A stretch of 40,233 nucleotides of DNA from Gammaproteobacteria bacterium (GCA_012728315.1 JAAYFI010000059.1:1-40233); one strand, 5' to 3'; positions 19,294 to 28,021 are shown, counted from the first letter of the stretch. Notes: generated by a model not told the origin, from the sequence alone. Numbers and translations: made by a program.

Positions 19294-20201
19294 ATGCTGT
19301 AGAGCTGCACAATGTTTATCAGCAGTACGGCACTATGGCCGTATTGGACAATATCAGTTTAAGCCTTGCTGAAGGCGAAGTATTAGGTTTGTTTGGCCAC
19401 AATGGTGCGGGTAAAACCACGACAGTGCGTTTGATTTTGGGTTTATTACAAGCCACCACAGGCACTGTTCGAGTGCTCGGTGGCACCCCAGGGGACAGTG
19501 ATATTCGCCGTAAAATTGGTTTTTTGCCGGAAAACGTGACCTTTTATCCGCAGCTCAGCGGCCGCGAAACCTTGCTGCACTTTGCACGGTTAAAAAGTGC
19601 GGAGGTGCGGCAAGTGGATGAGCTGCTGGAGCAAGTCGGGTTGACGGCTGCGGGCTCGAAGCGTGTGAAAACCTACTCCAAAGGCATGCGCCAACGTCTC
19701 GGCTTAGCGCAGGCGTTGCTTGGGCGCCCACGCCTGTTATTGCTGGATGAGCCCACCGTAGGTCTAGACCCGATTGCTACTCAAGAACTTTATCAAGTGA
19801 TTGGGCGTCTGCGCGATGAAGGCACCAGTATTGTTATTTGTTCGCATGTCTTGCCCGGTGTGGAACCTTATATTGATCGTGCTGCAGTTTTAGCTTTAGG
19901 CCGTCTAGAAGCGGTGGGTACTTTGCATGAGCTGCGTGCACAAGCGCAGTTACCTGTGCGTATTCGTGCAGCGGGTTTAAGCGAAGAACAACTGACGGCT
20001 CCAGATGTGCAGAGTATTCGCCCCTTGCATGGTGCTTGGCATGAATTGCAGGTTGCGCCAAGCAATAAATTGGCCACTGTACAGCGAATTTTACAGTTGC
20101 AACCGCAGGATATAGAAGTGCAGCCACCGTCCTTGGAGGATTTGTACTGCTATTACATGGACAAAGCCGGAGCCTTGGGTGTTGCAGGAGTTCAGCAATG
20201 A
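19290..20201 (+). CDS. nosF: NosF, ABC transporter ATPase for NosZ maturation
   Basis: A 303-residue cytoplasmic ATPase that pairs with NosY and NosD in CuZ assembly. Walker A is GHNGAGKTT (about 36-44), the signature is [15 protein letters not shown], Walker B is [13 protein letters not shown], and the switch His is in CSHVLP. The C-terminal ~80 residues form an accessory domain as in other NosF proteins. It overlaps nosD by 4 bp at its start and nosY by 4 bp at its end, so the three are coupled in translation. Confidence 0.97.
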   Translation: MNAVELHNVYQQYGTMAVLDNISLSLAEGEVLGLFGHNGAGKTTTVRLILGLLQATTGTVRVLGGTPGDSDIRRKIGFLPENVTFYPQLSGRETLLHFARLKSAEVRQVDELLEQVGLTAAGSKRVKTYSKGMRQRLGLAQALLGRPRLLLLDEPTVGLDPIATQELYQVIGRLRDEGTSIVICSHVLPGVEPYIDRAAVLALGRLEAVGTLHELRAQAQLPVRIRAAGLSEEQLTAPDVQSIRPLHGAWHELQVAPSNKLATVQRILQLQPQDIEVQPPSLEDLYCYYMDKAGALGVAGVQQ

Positions 20202-21028
20202 GTCAGATTTGGAATATTGCCCGTAAAGAATTGAGTGATGGCTTACGTAATCGTTGGATGTTAGCCATCAGTGTGGTGTTTGCTTTGTTGGCGGTGGGGA
20301 TTGCATGGTTCGGTGCGGCAGCGTCGGGGCAAATTGGCTTTACTTCAATTCCGGCAACCATTGCCAGCTTGGCCAGTTTGGCGACTTTTTTAATGCCGCT
20401 GATTGCTCTATTACTCGCCTATGATGCCATTGTTGGTGAAGATGAAGGCGGTACTTTAATGTTGCTGCTGACTTATCCCATCAGTCGTGGAGAAATCTTA
20501 CTGGGCAAGTTTGTTGGCCATGGCATGATTTTAGGCTTAGCCACTTTAATTGGTTTTGGCTGCTCCGCCTTGGCGATTGCGGTACTGGTGCCAGAAGTGG
20601 AAGTGGGCGTGCTGTTATGGGCCTTTACTCGCTTTATTGTGTCTTCCACTTTGCTGGGCTTGGTGTTTTTAGCTTTGGCCTATGTCTTGAGTAGTCGCGC
20701 TACAGAAAAATCCAGTGCTGCCGGTTTAGCGCTAGGTTTGTGGTTTCTATTTGTGCTGGTGTTTGATTTGGCATTATTGGCGGTATTGGTCATTAGTGAA
20801 GGCACTTTCAGTCCCGAAGCATTGCCGTGGTTATTACTACTTAATCCAGCGGATATTTACCGTTTAATTAATCTGGCCGGTTTTGAATCCAGTTCAAGCG
20901 CTGTAGGTGTAATGGCGCTGGCCGGTGACTTGCCTGTCAGTAGTGCGGTGTTGTGGGGGTGTTTAGTGGCTTGGGTTGCTGCGTCACTGGCTTTGGCACA
21001 TTGGATGTTTGCGCGTCGAACAGCTTAA
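20198..21028 (+). CDS. nosY: NosY, ABC transporter permease for NosZ maturation
   Basis: A 276-residue integral membrane protein with about six hydrophobic helices. The N-terminal [15 protein letters not shown] element and the [30 protein letters not shown] loop are typical of NosY and ABC-2 type permeases. It works with NosF ATPase and periplasmic NosD; the cargo, a sulfur species or copper-related, is still debated in the family. The start overlaps the nosF stop (ATGA), and nosL begins 25 bp after its stop. Confidence 0.96.
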   Translation: MSQIWNIARKELSDGLRNRWMLAISVVFALLAVGIAWFGAAASGQIGFTSIPATIASLASLATFLMPLIALLLAYDAIVGEDEGGTLMLLLTYPISRGEILLGKFVGHGMILGLATLIGFGCSALAIAVLVPEVEVGVLLWAFTRFIVSSTLLGLVFLALAYVLSSRATEKSSAAGLALGLWFLFVLVFDLALLAVLVISEGTFSPEALPWLLLLNPADIYRLINLAGFESSSSAVGVMALAGDLPVSSAVLWGCLVAWVAASLALAHWMFARRTA

Positions 21029-21053
21029 TTACATGATGTTTAAGGGGTTTACC

Positions 21054-21731
21054 ATGATGAAAATGCAAGGTATTACAATACGTTGGTGTTTGGCGCTGTT
21101 GGTCAGTGTTGTACTGACGGCGTGCAGTGATGACAGTAAAACAAGTGAAGTCGAGGTGCCGCGAGGGCCTGTGGCTTTTGAGGCCGGTGATGAGTGCCAT
21201 GTGTGTGGGATGATTATCACTGAGTTGCCGGGTGCGAAAGCGCAAGCATTGGAAAGTCGTAGCGACAGTGTGTATAAGTTTTGCTCAACGCAGGATATGC
21301 TCAGCTGGTGGTTACAGCCGGAAAATCAGCATCTGCAAGCCGAGCTGTATGTCCATGATGTGGCGAAAACACCATGGGAGCATCCACAGGATGAACACTT
21401 AATCGATGCGCGCAGCGCTTGGTATGTTGTCGGTTCTAGCTTGCAAGGTGCAATGGGGCCTTCATTGGTGTCTTATGGCGAGCGTGCGGCGGCACAGGCC
21501 CTAGCAGACTCTAAAGGTGGGCGCGTATTGAGTTGGGATCAGTTAGATTTGGCTGTTCTGCAGGAACTTGCCAGTGCCGGCCATGAGCATGCAGCGGCGC
21601 ATGGTGAGCAGTTACAGCATCAGCATGGTGTTGCTGAAGAAGTGGCTGAGCCTGTGCAGCACGATGAGCACTTACCCGCTGTGGATAAGGCCGTTGAGCA
21701 CGCTGCAGATGCTGAGCATCAGCAGCATTAA
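21054..21731 (+). CDS. nosL: NosL, copper chaperone lipoprotein with His-rich tail
   Basis: A 225-residue lipoprotein that delivers Cu(I) to the NosZ assembly machinery. The lipobox is LTAC with Cys24. The metal motif is CHVCGM (Cys48, Cys51, Met53), and KFCSTQDMLSWW and a YVVGSSLQGAMGPSLVSY segment follow as in NosL. ATG 21054 is chosen because AAGGGG lies 6 bp upstream; in-frame ATGs at 21033 and 21036 lack a ribosome site. After the NosL domain there is an unusual 49-residue tail (177-225) with ten His and many Glu/Asp/Ala and no Cys. Canonical NosL proteins as I know them end sooner. It is the last nos gene here; no nosX or tatE follows. Confidence 0.93.
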   Translation: MMKMQGITIRWCLALLVSVVLTACSDDSKTSEVEVPRGPVAFEAGDECHVCGMIITELPGAKAQALESRSDSVYKFCSTQDMLSWWLQPENQHLQAELYVHDVAKTPWEHPQDEHLIDARSAWYVVGSSLQGAMGPSLVSYGERAAAQALADSKGGRVLSWDQLDLAVLQELASAGHEHAAAHGEQLQHQHGVAEEVAEPVQHDEHLPAVDKAVEHAADAEHQQH

Positions 21732-21897
21732 GCGTTGCTTTATTGATGGGTGTAAACATTGAGCCGGCGCGTCAGTCTCTAGTGAATGTTGTGCTGCTTA
21801 ACGCGTTCTGATTGACGCTAGCCACAGGGGAGAGGGTTCGCTGAGATCAGCCGATCCTTGATCTGGACTAGAGGCTGCGCAAGGTTACGGGTTCGTT

Positions 21898-21943
21898 ATC
21901 AGTTTTGCGCGAAAGACCCCGTACTTTTAGTGCGGGGATGGAT
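21898..21943 (+). repeat. 46-bp IS605/TnpB right-end-like repeat, copy 1
   Basis: This is 44/46 identical to 36124-36169. It contains TTGCGCGAAAG followed by a hairpin (21917-21937) with arms CCCCGTACT and AGTGCGGGG around TTT, then ATGGAT. The GCGAAAGnCCCC-hairpin-GGGGATG arrangement is what one sees at the right end of tnpB-bearing IS200/IS605 elements, which is also the 3' end of the omega-RNA scaffold. The two copies diverge completely after GGAT, where a guide would begin. Confidence 0.75.
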
Positions 21944-22001
21944 AGCGCATGTGGCACTGCTTTCCCTTAGTCTTAGCATATAAGCTAGCAATACATACAG
22001 T

Positions 22002-22112
22002 ATGAGTGAGCAGGCCAAAACATTAAAAGTCCGAGTGCGAGACAGGCATTGTGCTTTGCTCAACAGCATGGCTAAAAGTGTTAATTGCGCTTGGGACTAG
22101 GTGAACGAACAG
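22002..22112 (+). pseudogene. tnpB 5' remnant (IS200/IS605 family)
   Basis: From ATG 22002 the frame reads MSEQAKTLKVRVRDRHCALL and then NSMAKSVNCAWD, a TAG at 22098, and VNEQ. This matches the N-terminus of TnpB proteins of the KTLKxRVKDKH...NxxARxVNxVWNxxNE type, with the stop codon in place of the aromatic residue after WN/WD. Similarity ends at 22112, so only about 36 of some 400 codons remain and none of the RuvC nuclease. It is clearly dead. The right-end-like repeat lies 58 bp upstream, not downstream as in an intact element. Confidence 0.8.
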
Positions 22113-22130
22113 CCCATACACCCTCAGTAA

Positions 22131-22170
22131 TACACTCAGACGCTGCGATCGCAGCGCCTGACTCAGTGTA
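22131..22170 (-). terminator. GC-rich palindrome after the SYLF gene
   Basis: CGCTGCGATCGCAGCG (22141-22156) is a perfect 16-bp palindrome, flanked by TACACT (22131-22136) and AGTGTA (22165-22170), which also pair. It lies directly past the stop codon of the minus-strand SYLF gene. There is no U-run, so it is a probable terminator or mRNA-end hairpin. Confidence 0.5.
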
Positions 22171-22171
22171 A

Positions 22172-22732
22172 TTAGCGTTTGATATGGGAGATTTTTGTGC
22201 CTTCAATGCTGACACCTGCCATCAGGCCTTGCTGGCTAAAGATAAACGCATAGGCATCATTTTTCAGCGAAGAGGTTGATATGTTCTTGGCGACACCTGC
22301 GTCAACCACAGCTATGGTTGGACCTACGCCGAGCTCCCAACCCTTGGTTTTTTCGATATAGCTAACCGCCTCATCGGTCATCAGAAACACCGCATAGCCA
22401 TAGGATTGCGCACCAATCTGCAAACCCCATGAGCCAGCAACAGAGTTGTAGTAATCGATCACTTTAGAGCCTTTGAGCAGTACACCCTCACCATAACTGC
22501 CACCAAAGACCAGTCCGGCTTTAATCATATTCGGGAATACTAGAACGGCTTTAGCACTGCGTGACAGTGTTTTGGCGACAGGCTCGGCTTTATATAGCGT
22601 TTGCAACGCTTGCCGAGAATCACGATCCAAGTCCTCAGCTGTTGCTGCACTGGCTAGATTCATCGCGCTCATCGAAATGGCTGCTACTGCTGTAACGATA
22701 AATGCAATAAATGTACGTTGTAATTTATTCAT
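22172..22732 (-). CDS. SYLF-domain (YSC84/DUF500) exported protein
   Basis: A 186-residue protein with a Sec signal (about 1-30, ending NLASAATA). The SYLF domain fills the rest: SRQALQTLYKAEPVAKTLSRSAKAVLVFPNMIKAGLVFGGSYGEGVLL, then SWGLQIGAQSYGYAVFLMTDEAV and ELGVGPTIAVVDAG, closing with DAYAFIFSQQGLMAGVSIEGTKI. Bacterial members are common small periplasmic or lipid-associated proteins with no agreed role; the eukaryotic domain binds phosphoinositides. No lipobox Cys is present, so it is probably soluble in the periplasm. It stands alone and is divergent from dtd. Confidence 0.88.
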   Translation of the reverse strand: MNKLQRTFIAFIVTAVAAISMSAMNLASAATAEDLDRDSRQALQTLYKAEPVAKTLSRSAKAVLVFPNMIKAGLVFGGSYGEGVLLKGSKVIDYYNSVAGSWGLQIGAQSYGYAVFLMTDEAVSYIEKTKGWELGVGPTIAVVDAGVAKNISTSSLKNDAYAFIFSQQGLMAGVSIEGTKISHIKR

Positions 22733-23120
22733 TTTGTTAGCCTTTTTTTGATTGAGTAATGGAGTTGCTGTTCAGTTGTAGAGCAACTGACGGAAGCTTC
22801 AGTTCGCGCTCTACATCTACTTTGACCGGTTTGTATATGCATAGTTGCATAAACAGCATAATGCTGAGCATGGCATGACTGTTGAAGCATGTCTTGCTGG
22901 CGTATCACAGGTATTATCCAGCTGTTTGATGCGTTGCCACGCAGACTGACTGCGCACATTGCCGCGACTTTGTTCTGTCACCGTAGGCGATTGCCAGTGG
23001 CAAGCGCGTCAGCTGATCGATACTATAAACCGCACCCATGAGGCGTATAACGTCGATATAACAGCGGTCGTAATAATGAATCATGGCGGTATTTTTAGCG
23101 ACAGAGGCATGGAGACGAGA
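22733..23120. other. 388-bp divergent spacer between SYLF gene and dtd
   Basis: No gene is seen: the open frame running into dtd from 22959 does not resemble Dtd before residue 1 of the real protein. Small palindromes occur, such as TATGCA-TAGT-TGCATA (22836-22851), and TATAAA/TATAAC elements around 23025-23065 are candidate -10 boxes for dtd. None is assigned with confidence. Confidence 0.45.
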
Positions 23121-23558
23121 GTGAAGGCATTATTACAACGGGTTAGTGCCGCGAGTGTGGCTATTGAAGGCGTGACAGTGGCGCAGATCGAGCAAGGGTT
23201 ATTGGTGCTGGTTGGTCTTGAACCCGATGATAATCAGCAGAGTTTGGAGAAAATGTTGCACAAGCTGCTGAACTATCGCGTGTTTGCCGATGAACAAGGA
23301 CGTATGAATAGATCATTGACGGATATTCAGGGTGGCTTGTTATTGGTGTCGCAGTTTACCTTGGCCGCGGATACCCGCAGTGGTTTGCGTCCTGGCTTTT
23401 CAACCGCCGCGCCACCTGCGCAGGCAGAGATGTTATTTGAGCAAATGGTGCAAATGGCGAAGCAGCGCTATGCCAATGTGCAGACCGGCCAGTTTGGCGC
23501 GGATATGCAGGTGCAGTTGGTCAATGATGGGCCGGTGACTTTTATGTTAGAGGTCTAG
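23121..23558 (+). CDS. dtd: D-aminoacyl-tRNA deacylase
   Basis: A 145-residue protein, exactly the usual Dtd length. It removes D-amino acids (and Gly from tRNA-Ala) mischarged onto tRNA. Both signature motifs are present: SQFTLAADTRSGLRPGFSTAAPP and, near the C-terminus, NDGPVTFMLEV, which supplies the Gly-Pro of the chiral-selection site. The start is GTG 23121, with GGAG 6 bp upstream; an in-frame ATG at 23109 would overlap that ribosome site and add METR. The gene is monocistronic and convergent with the P-type ATPase. Confidence 0.95.
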   Translation: MKALLQRVSAASVAIEGVTVAQIEQGLLVLVGLEPDDNQQSLEKMLHKLLNYRVFADEQGRMNRSLTDIQGGLLLVSQFTLAADTRSGLRPGFSTAAPPAQAEMLFEQMVQMAKQRYANVQTGQFGADMQVQLVNDGPVTFMLEV

Positions 23559-23640
23559 TGCGCTGCTGTTTTACTGGTATAAGAAAGTCTGCGGATGACC
23601 TTGTACGTGGGGTTTGCGTTCAAGAAACAACGTCCTTACC

Positions 23641-23671
23641 CAGAGTGCTCAGGATCTAGCTGCGCACTCTG
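23641..23671. terminator. Possible terminator between dtd and the P-type ATPase
   Basis: CAGAGTGC (23641-23648) pairs with GCACTCTG (23664-23671) across a 15-base loop in the gap between the two convergent genes. No U-run is present, so the assignment is tentative. Confidence 0.35.
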
Positions 23672-23679
23672 AGTGCTGT

Positions 23680-25851
23680 TCAAGTGCGCGGCTTTAATAA
23701 ACGTAAGCTATTGAGAATCACCAATAAGCTGGCGCCCAAATCAGCAAAGACCGCCATCCACATGGTGGCTTGGCCACTGATGGCTAAGACCAAAAACACC
23801 GCTTTGATGGCAATGGCAAAGCTGATGTTTTGCTTAAGAATCGTGGCTGTGCGCTGCGACAAACGGATAAATTGCGGGATTTTGCGCAAATCAGCATCCA
23901 TTAAGGCGATATTCGCCGCTTCCACTGCAGTATCCGAGCCTGCTGCGGCCATGGCAAAACTGATATCAGCTTGCGCCAGTGCTGGCGCATCATTGATCCC
24001 ATCACCGACCATGCCGACCACCTGTTGTGCATCGCTTTGCAGTTGTTGTAGGCGCTTGAGTTTGTCTTCCGGCAGCATCTCACCGCTGGCGTGCTCAATC
24101 CCCACTTGCGCGGCAATGGCGCTGGCAGTGTGTTGATTGTCGCCACTGAGCATCAGCGTATGAATGCCTAAGGCGTGCAGCTGCGCAATGGCTTCTGCTG
24201 CTTGTTCACGGACTGTATCGGCGACAGCGAAGCAGGCCAATCCACGATCTTCGCTGGCCAGCATGACGACACTTTGGCCTTGCTGCTCAAGCGCGTTGAG
24301 CTGTGCTTCTAGTGCTGGCGTACTCAGTTTGAGCTCTTTCATCAAACGGTGATTACCTAAGTAATAGCGCATACCGTTAATACTGCCACGGCTGCCGCGA
24401 CCTAATAGCGCCTCGAAGTCACTGACCTCATACCATTGCTCTTGCTGATCAAGAAAAGCACTGTGAATGGCGAGCGAAACCGGGTGATCTGAGCGCGCGG
24501 CAAGGCTGGCTGCCAGATGTTGCGCGTTGTGCTCTGGATCATTGAGCAGCAGTGTTTGCGTTAACACCGGTGTGCCATGGGTGAGGGTGCCGGTTTTATC
24601 AAAGGCTAAAGTTGTCAGTGCTTTGCCTTGCTCAAGAAAAGCGCCGCCTTTAATCAAAATACCTTGGCGCGCGCCTTGGGTCAGGGCGCTGACCACGGCC
24701 ACCGGGGTGGAAATGACCAAGGCACAAGGGCAGGCAATCACTAATAAAACGAGCGCTTTATACAGCCACTCTGTCCACAATTCACCCAATAACACAGGTG
24801 GCACTATCGCTACTAAACAGGCGATGCTCACCACAATGGGAGTGTAAATCTTGGCAAAGCGATCAATAAAACGTTGCGTGGGGGCACGGCTGGCTTGCGC
24901 TTCTTCGACCGCATGAATAATCCGCGCCAGTGTCGAGTTGTCGCGGGTAGCGCTAGTGACGTACTCCAGTGCGCCCTGCATATTGATGCTGCCAGCAAAT
25001 AAAGGACTGCCGATACTCTTTTCTACCGGTAAGCTTTCACCGGTAATGGGTGCTTGATTGACCGTGGAATTGCCGCTGACCACTGTGCCGTCAAGCGGCA
25101 CACGCTCACCGGGTTGTAAGCGCACGCGCGTGCCGATAGCAACCGTCTCGGCTTGGCTGCTCTGCCACTGTCCATCGATGAACGTCAGCGCTGTTTCTGG
25201 TGCCAGTTCTAAAACACTATGAATGGCATAACGGGCGCGATCGAGCGACTTGGATTCAATCGACTCCGCCAAGGCAAAGAGAAAGGTGACCATCGCAGCT
25301 TCCGGCCAATGCCCGATAAACAGCGCGCCGGTCACGGCAATGGTCATTAATGCGTTGATATTTAGATTGCCGTGACGAATGGCAAGCCAACCTTTTTTCA
25401 GTACCGGTAAACCAACGGTGGCAATCACTACCAAAGTGAGAGCGATGACCGCCCAGTGCGAGCCCGCCATTGTCCATTCGGCGACTTCAGCAAAAGTCGC
25501 GGCGATACCGGCAATGATCAGCGGCCATAAGGGTTGCTTCGCAGGCTGCACAGTGCTGTGTGGCTTATCTTGCCGCTCTGGATTAAAGCCAATACTTTGC
25601 AGAGCTTGCACAATGCTGTCGAATGCCTGCTGAGCATGGGTAACCGTCAGTTGGCGGCGCATCAGGTTGAATTCCACTGCGCTAATCTCGGCCAAGGTGG
25701 CGAGCTTGCTACGAATGAGCTGCTCTTCAGTGGGGCAGTCCATTTCGGTAATAATAAATACGCTGCTGATATGGCTAGGATCTTTATGCGCAGGGCTTGC
25801 TGGCTCTGATGGAGTGTGTGGGATGCCGCACTCGGTTCTACAAGATTTCAT
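23680..25851 (-). CDS. cadA: Cd/Zn/Pb-type P1B ATPase
   Basis: A 723-residue heavy-metal efflux ATPase in the inner membrane. The N-terminus has a His/Cys-containing segment (MKSCRTECGIPH) and an HMA-like domain carrying MDCPTEE (about 37-43) in place of GMTCxxC, as in CadA/ZntA-type pumps. The membrane metal site is CPC (374-376), phosphorylation is at Asp418 in DKTGT, TGES is in the actuator domain (ITGESLPVEK), and the hinge is MVGDGINDAPALAQAD. All catalytic motifs look intact. ATG 25851 is chosen since GGAGT lies 4 bp upstream; a start 8 codons earlier has none. A MerR-type promoter sits in the 59-bp gap before it. Exact metal specificity is inferred. Confidence 0.93.
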   Translation of the reverse strand: MKSCRTECGIPHTPSEPASPAHKDPSHISSVFIITEMDCPTEEQLIRSKLATLAEISAVEFNLMRRQLTVTHAQQAFDSIVQALQSIGFNPERQDKPHSTVQPAKQPLWPLIIAGIAATFAEVAEWTMAGSHWAVIALTLVVIATVGLPVLKKGWLAIRHGNLNINALMTIAVTGALFIGHWPEAAMVTFLFALAESIESKSLDRARYAIHSVLELAPETALTFIDGQWQSSQAETVAIGTRVRLQPGERVPLDGTVVSGNSTVNQAPITGESLPVEKSIGSPLFAGSINMQGALEYVTSATRDNSTLARIIHAVEEAQASRAPTQRFIDRFAKIYTPIVVSIACLVAIVPPVLLGELWTEWLYKALVLLVIACPCALVISTPVAVVSALTQGARQGILIKGGAFLEQGKALTTLAFDKTGTLTHGTPVLTQTLLLNDPEHNAQHLAASLAARSDHPVSLAIHSAFLDQQEQWYEVSDFEALLGRGSRGSINGMRYYLGNHRLMKELKLSTPALEAQLNALEQQGQSVVMLASEDRGLACFAVADTVREQAAEAIAQLHALGIHTLMLSGDNQHTASAIAAQVGIEHASGEMLPEDKLKRLQQLQSDAQQVVGMVGDGINDAPALAQADISFAMAAAGSDTAVEAANIALMDADLRKIPQFIRLSQRTATILKQNISFAIAIKAVFLVLAISGQATMWMAVFADLGASLLVILNSLRLLKPRT

Positions 25852-25883
25852 AAATACTCCACTAAGCCGCAACACTTGCGATG

Positions 25884-25914
25884 ATGTAAAAGCCTACCAC
25901 GGCGGCAGGGTCAA
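25884..25914 (-). promoter_or_regulatory. MerR-family (CadR/ZntR-type) promoter-operator of cadA
   Basis: On the minus strand, -35 TTGACC (25914-25909) and -10 TTACAT (25889-25884) are 19 bp apart, the over-long spacing typical of MerR-type promoters. Between them lies the dyad CCTGCC-GCCGT-GGTAGG (25909-25893). The -35 box overlaps the stop codon of the upstream MgtC-family gene. No merR/cadR gene is in the window. Confidence 0.72.
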
Positions 25915-27200
25915 GCGCTGTGCATCGGTAGCATCACGGCTAAACCTGCCAGCAACGACAGTAGAATCGGTAGCGCTACCCGCATCAGCATCGCGCGACC
26001 GCCAATGGAAACCGCCATGCCCGCCTTCATCAGGTTGTTTACTGAAGAGGCGATAATAATGCCGATAATAACCGTTGCGCTCTCAAGACCTGTTTCTGAC
26101 ATGCGCGCTAAGGACAGGGTAATAGCATCGACATCCGTAATGCCGGAAACAGCGGCCAGGACGTAGATACCAGCATTGCCCAGCCACTGCTGTAAGAGGC
26201 TGGCCATCAATAGTATTACGGTCAGCAGCGCGCCCAGCAGCAGCGCTGATTTTAAGTCGAGTGGGTTGCCGTGCAGTGCTGGTTGTTCGACTCGGGTGCC
26301 GTTGCGGTGTTTGCGCCAGATCAGTAGTGCAGGCAAATATAGAACCAAGGTCATGACCAGTAAAGGAGGAACTAAATGACCCAATAGCGCAGGGTTAATC
26401 ATCGCGCAATACAATAAAATTCGCAGGTACATGGTGCCGCAGGCCAGCAAAATGCCGGATGATAACAGTGGTGATATCTGCGGTGATTGGCGTGCCAAGC
26501 GGGAAAAGTGCAGCGTCAGCGCGGTGGATGAAGCCAGTCCAGCAAACAAGCTGGTGAACAGGATACCTCTTTCCGTACCGCCCACCCGCATCGCAAAATA
26601 CCCTACAAATGAAATGGAGGCGATCAGCACGACCGCCCACCAAATCTGATACGGGTTGAGCAGGTTGCCTGGGCCGATGCTTTCGTTGGGCAAAAGCGGC
26701 AGCATCACCACTGAAATCACCAGCAGCTTTAATGCGGCATCCAGTTCATGTTCTTGTAGACGATTGAGCGCATTATGAATTTCGCGCTTATTATCGAGAA
26801 TAATCGTAGTGATAACCGCAGCGGTGGCGGCCACGGCCATATCCACGGCAACAGCCAAAGCACCAAAACTAAAGGTTAACAGTAGGCCAATAATGCCGGT
26901 AATACTGTAATTGCGCATCTGCAGCATACGGACACGGTAGGCCATGACCGCAGCAATACATACTGCCAGTAAGGTGGCTGGCAATACCCAAGCGGTGACT
27001 TTGAGGGATAACAGCGCTGCAATACCGCCCAGTAAACCAACCAAAGCATAAGTGCGCATGCCGGCCACCCGCTCTCCGGATTTCTGCTCGCGAGCTTCCC
27101 AGCCGCGCTGCAGGCCGGTTAGCGCACCCAGTAGCAGAGCAACGGCGAGCTGGAGGATAATTTGTTGCCCGCTAACAAGCTGTTCGGCGTAGTTTTCCAT
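25911..27200 (-). CDS. MgtC/SapB-family membrane protein with DUF4010 domain
   Basis: A 429-residue polytopic membrane protein. The N-terminal ~140 residues are MgtC/SapB-like (LLLGALTGLQRGWEAREQKSGERVAGMRTYALVGLLGG), with several helices. The remainder (about 180-425) is the DUF4010 domain, recognised by VGGTERGILFTSLFAGLASSTALTLHFSRLA and a SGITDVDAITLSLARM stretch. The function of this two-domain family is unsettled; metal or ion transport has been suggested. It ends 59 bp before the cadA start, and cadA has its own promoter there, so a shared role in metal handling is only an inference from position. Confidence 0.85.
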   Translation of the reverse strand: MENYAEQLVSGQQIILQLAVALLLGALTGLQRGWEAREQKSGERVAGMRTYALVGLLGGIAALLSLKVTAWVLPATLLAVCIAAVMAYRVRMLQMRNYSITGIIGLLLTFSFGALAVAVDMAVAATAAVITTIILDNKREIHNALNRLQEHELDAALKLLVISVVMLPLLPNESIGPGNLLNPYQIWWAVVLIASISFVGYFAMRVGGTERGILFTSLFAGLASSTALTLHFSRLARQSPQISPLLSSGILLACGTMYLRILLYCAMINPALLGHLVPPLLVMTLVLYLPALLIWRKHRNGTRVEQPALHGNPLDLKSALLLGALLTVILLMASLLQQWLGNAGIYVLAAVSGITDVDAITLSLARMSETGLESATVIIGIIIASSVNNLMKAGMAVSIGGRAMLMRVALPILLSLLAGLAVMLPMHSA

Positions 27201-27313
27201 TGAGGCCCCGATTATGGTGATTGGACTGCGTACTCACAGAGTGTTGCAGACTGCCGTTAAATCGCACAATCTCGGTAATCTGCTGCTGTGTCATCCACTT
27301 GCAGTTTAAGGGT

Positions 27314-28021
27314 TTAAAACAAGCGTGCCAACAGTGCAGGTACTGCAGTTTCCACCCGTAAAATACGCGGGCCCAGTTGTACGGGCTGCAGGCCTGCTTT
27401 GCTCAGCAGATCCACTTCATAAGGAATCCAGCCGCCTTCAGGGCCAATGGCTAAAGTCACCGCCGCGTTGAGGGCGCGCGGGCATTCAGGATAGTCGCCA
27501 GGATGGGCAATTAAACCGCGTGTATTGGCGGCAATGGCAGGTAGCTCATCTTCGACAAAAGGCTTGAAGCGCTTGGCTATGATGACTTCCGGCAGGATCG
27601 TATCGCGAGCTTGCTCAAGACCTAGAAGCAGCTGTTCATGCAGCGCTTCAGGTTGTAAAAAAGGCGTTTGCCAGAAGCTTTTTTCCACGCGATAACTGTT
27701 GATTAATACCAACTTTTCGACCCCCATGCTGGCGCAGGTTTGTAAGGTGCGGCGTAGCATTTTAGGGCGGGGTAAGGCCAGTAATAGTGTGATAGGGAGT
27801 TTCGCTGGTGACGGCTCTTGAAAATCGACCAGCAACTCCGCCGCTGTCGATGTGATCGACAGCACAGTGGCTTGGCCTTGTAAGCCTCCTAAGCAACCCG
27901 CGCGCAAGACTTGCCCTACGCTGGCTTGATTGACGGCGTTGAGATGGTGCAAGCGTCGGTCAGTAATACGTACGCGGTCTGCAGCGATAAAGTCAGTAGC
28001 TTTGACCAGCAATAAATTCAT
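27314..28021 (-). CDS. rsmE: 16S rRNA (uracil1498-N3)-methyltransferase
   Basis: A 235-residue SPOUT-class enzyme that methylates U1498 of 16S rRNA. The N-terminal PUA-like part begins [19 protein letters not shown]. The knot region shows [30 protein letters not shown] and the SAM-binding [15 protein letters not shown] and [17 protein letters not shown] loops. Length is normal. The start overlaps the tatC stop by 4 bp (ATGA), making it the last gene of the ubiE-to-rsmE unit, the same order as in P. aeruginosa. Confidence 0.94.
   Translation of the reverse strand: MNLLLVKATDFIAADRVRITDRRLHHLNAVNQASVGQVLRAGCLGGLQGQATVLSITSTAAELLVDFQEPSPAKLPITLLLALPRPKMLRRTLQTCASMGVEKLVLINSYRVEKSFWQTPFLQPEALHEQLLLGLEQARDTILPEVIIAKRFKPFVEDELPAIAANTRGLIAHPGDYPECPRALNAAVTLAIGPEGGWIPYEVDLLSKAGLQPVQLGPRILRVETAVPALLARLF

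Larger units (their letters stand above)
21732..22171. other. 440-bp gene-poor stretch with IS200/IS605-type debris
   Basis: Between nosL and the SYLF gene no intact gene is seen. From left to right it holds about 165 bp of unassigned, structured-looking sequence with local inverted repeats, the 46-bp right-end-like repeat (21898-21943), 58 bp with small palindromes, a tnpB 5' remnant (22002-22112) and a GC-rich palindrome (22141-22156). The order right end then tnpB start is reversed from an intact element. Confidence 0.7.

Noticed and set aside
22959..23120. 54-residue N-terminal extension of dtd
   Set aside because: Dtd is about 145 residues and begins MKALLQRV-like; GTG 23121 with GGAG fits exactly.
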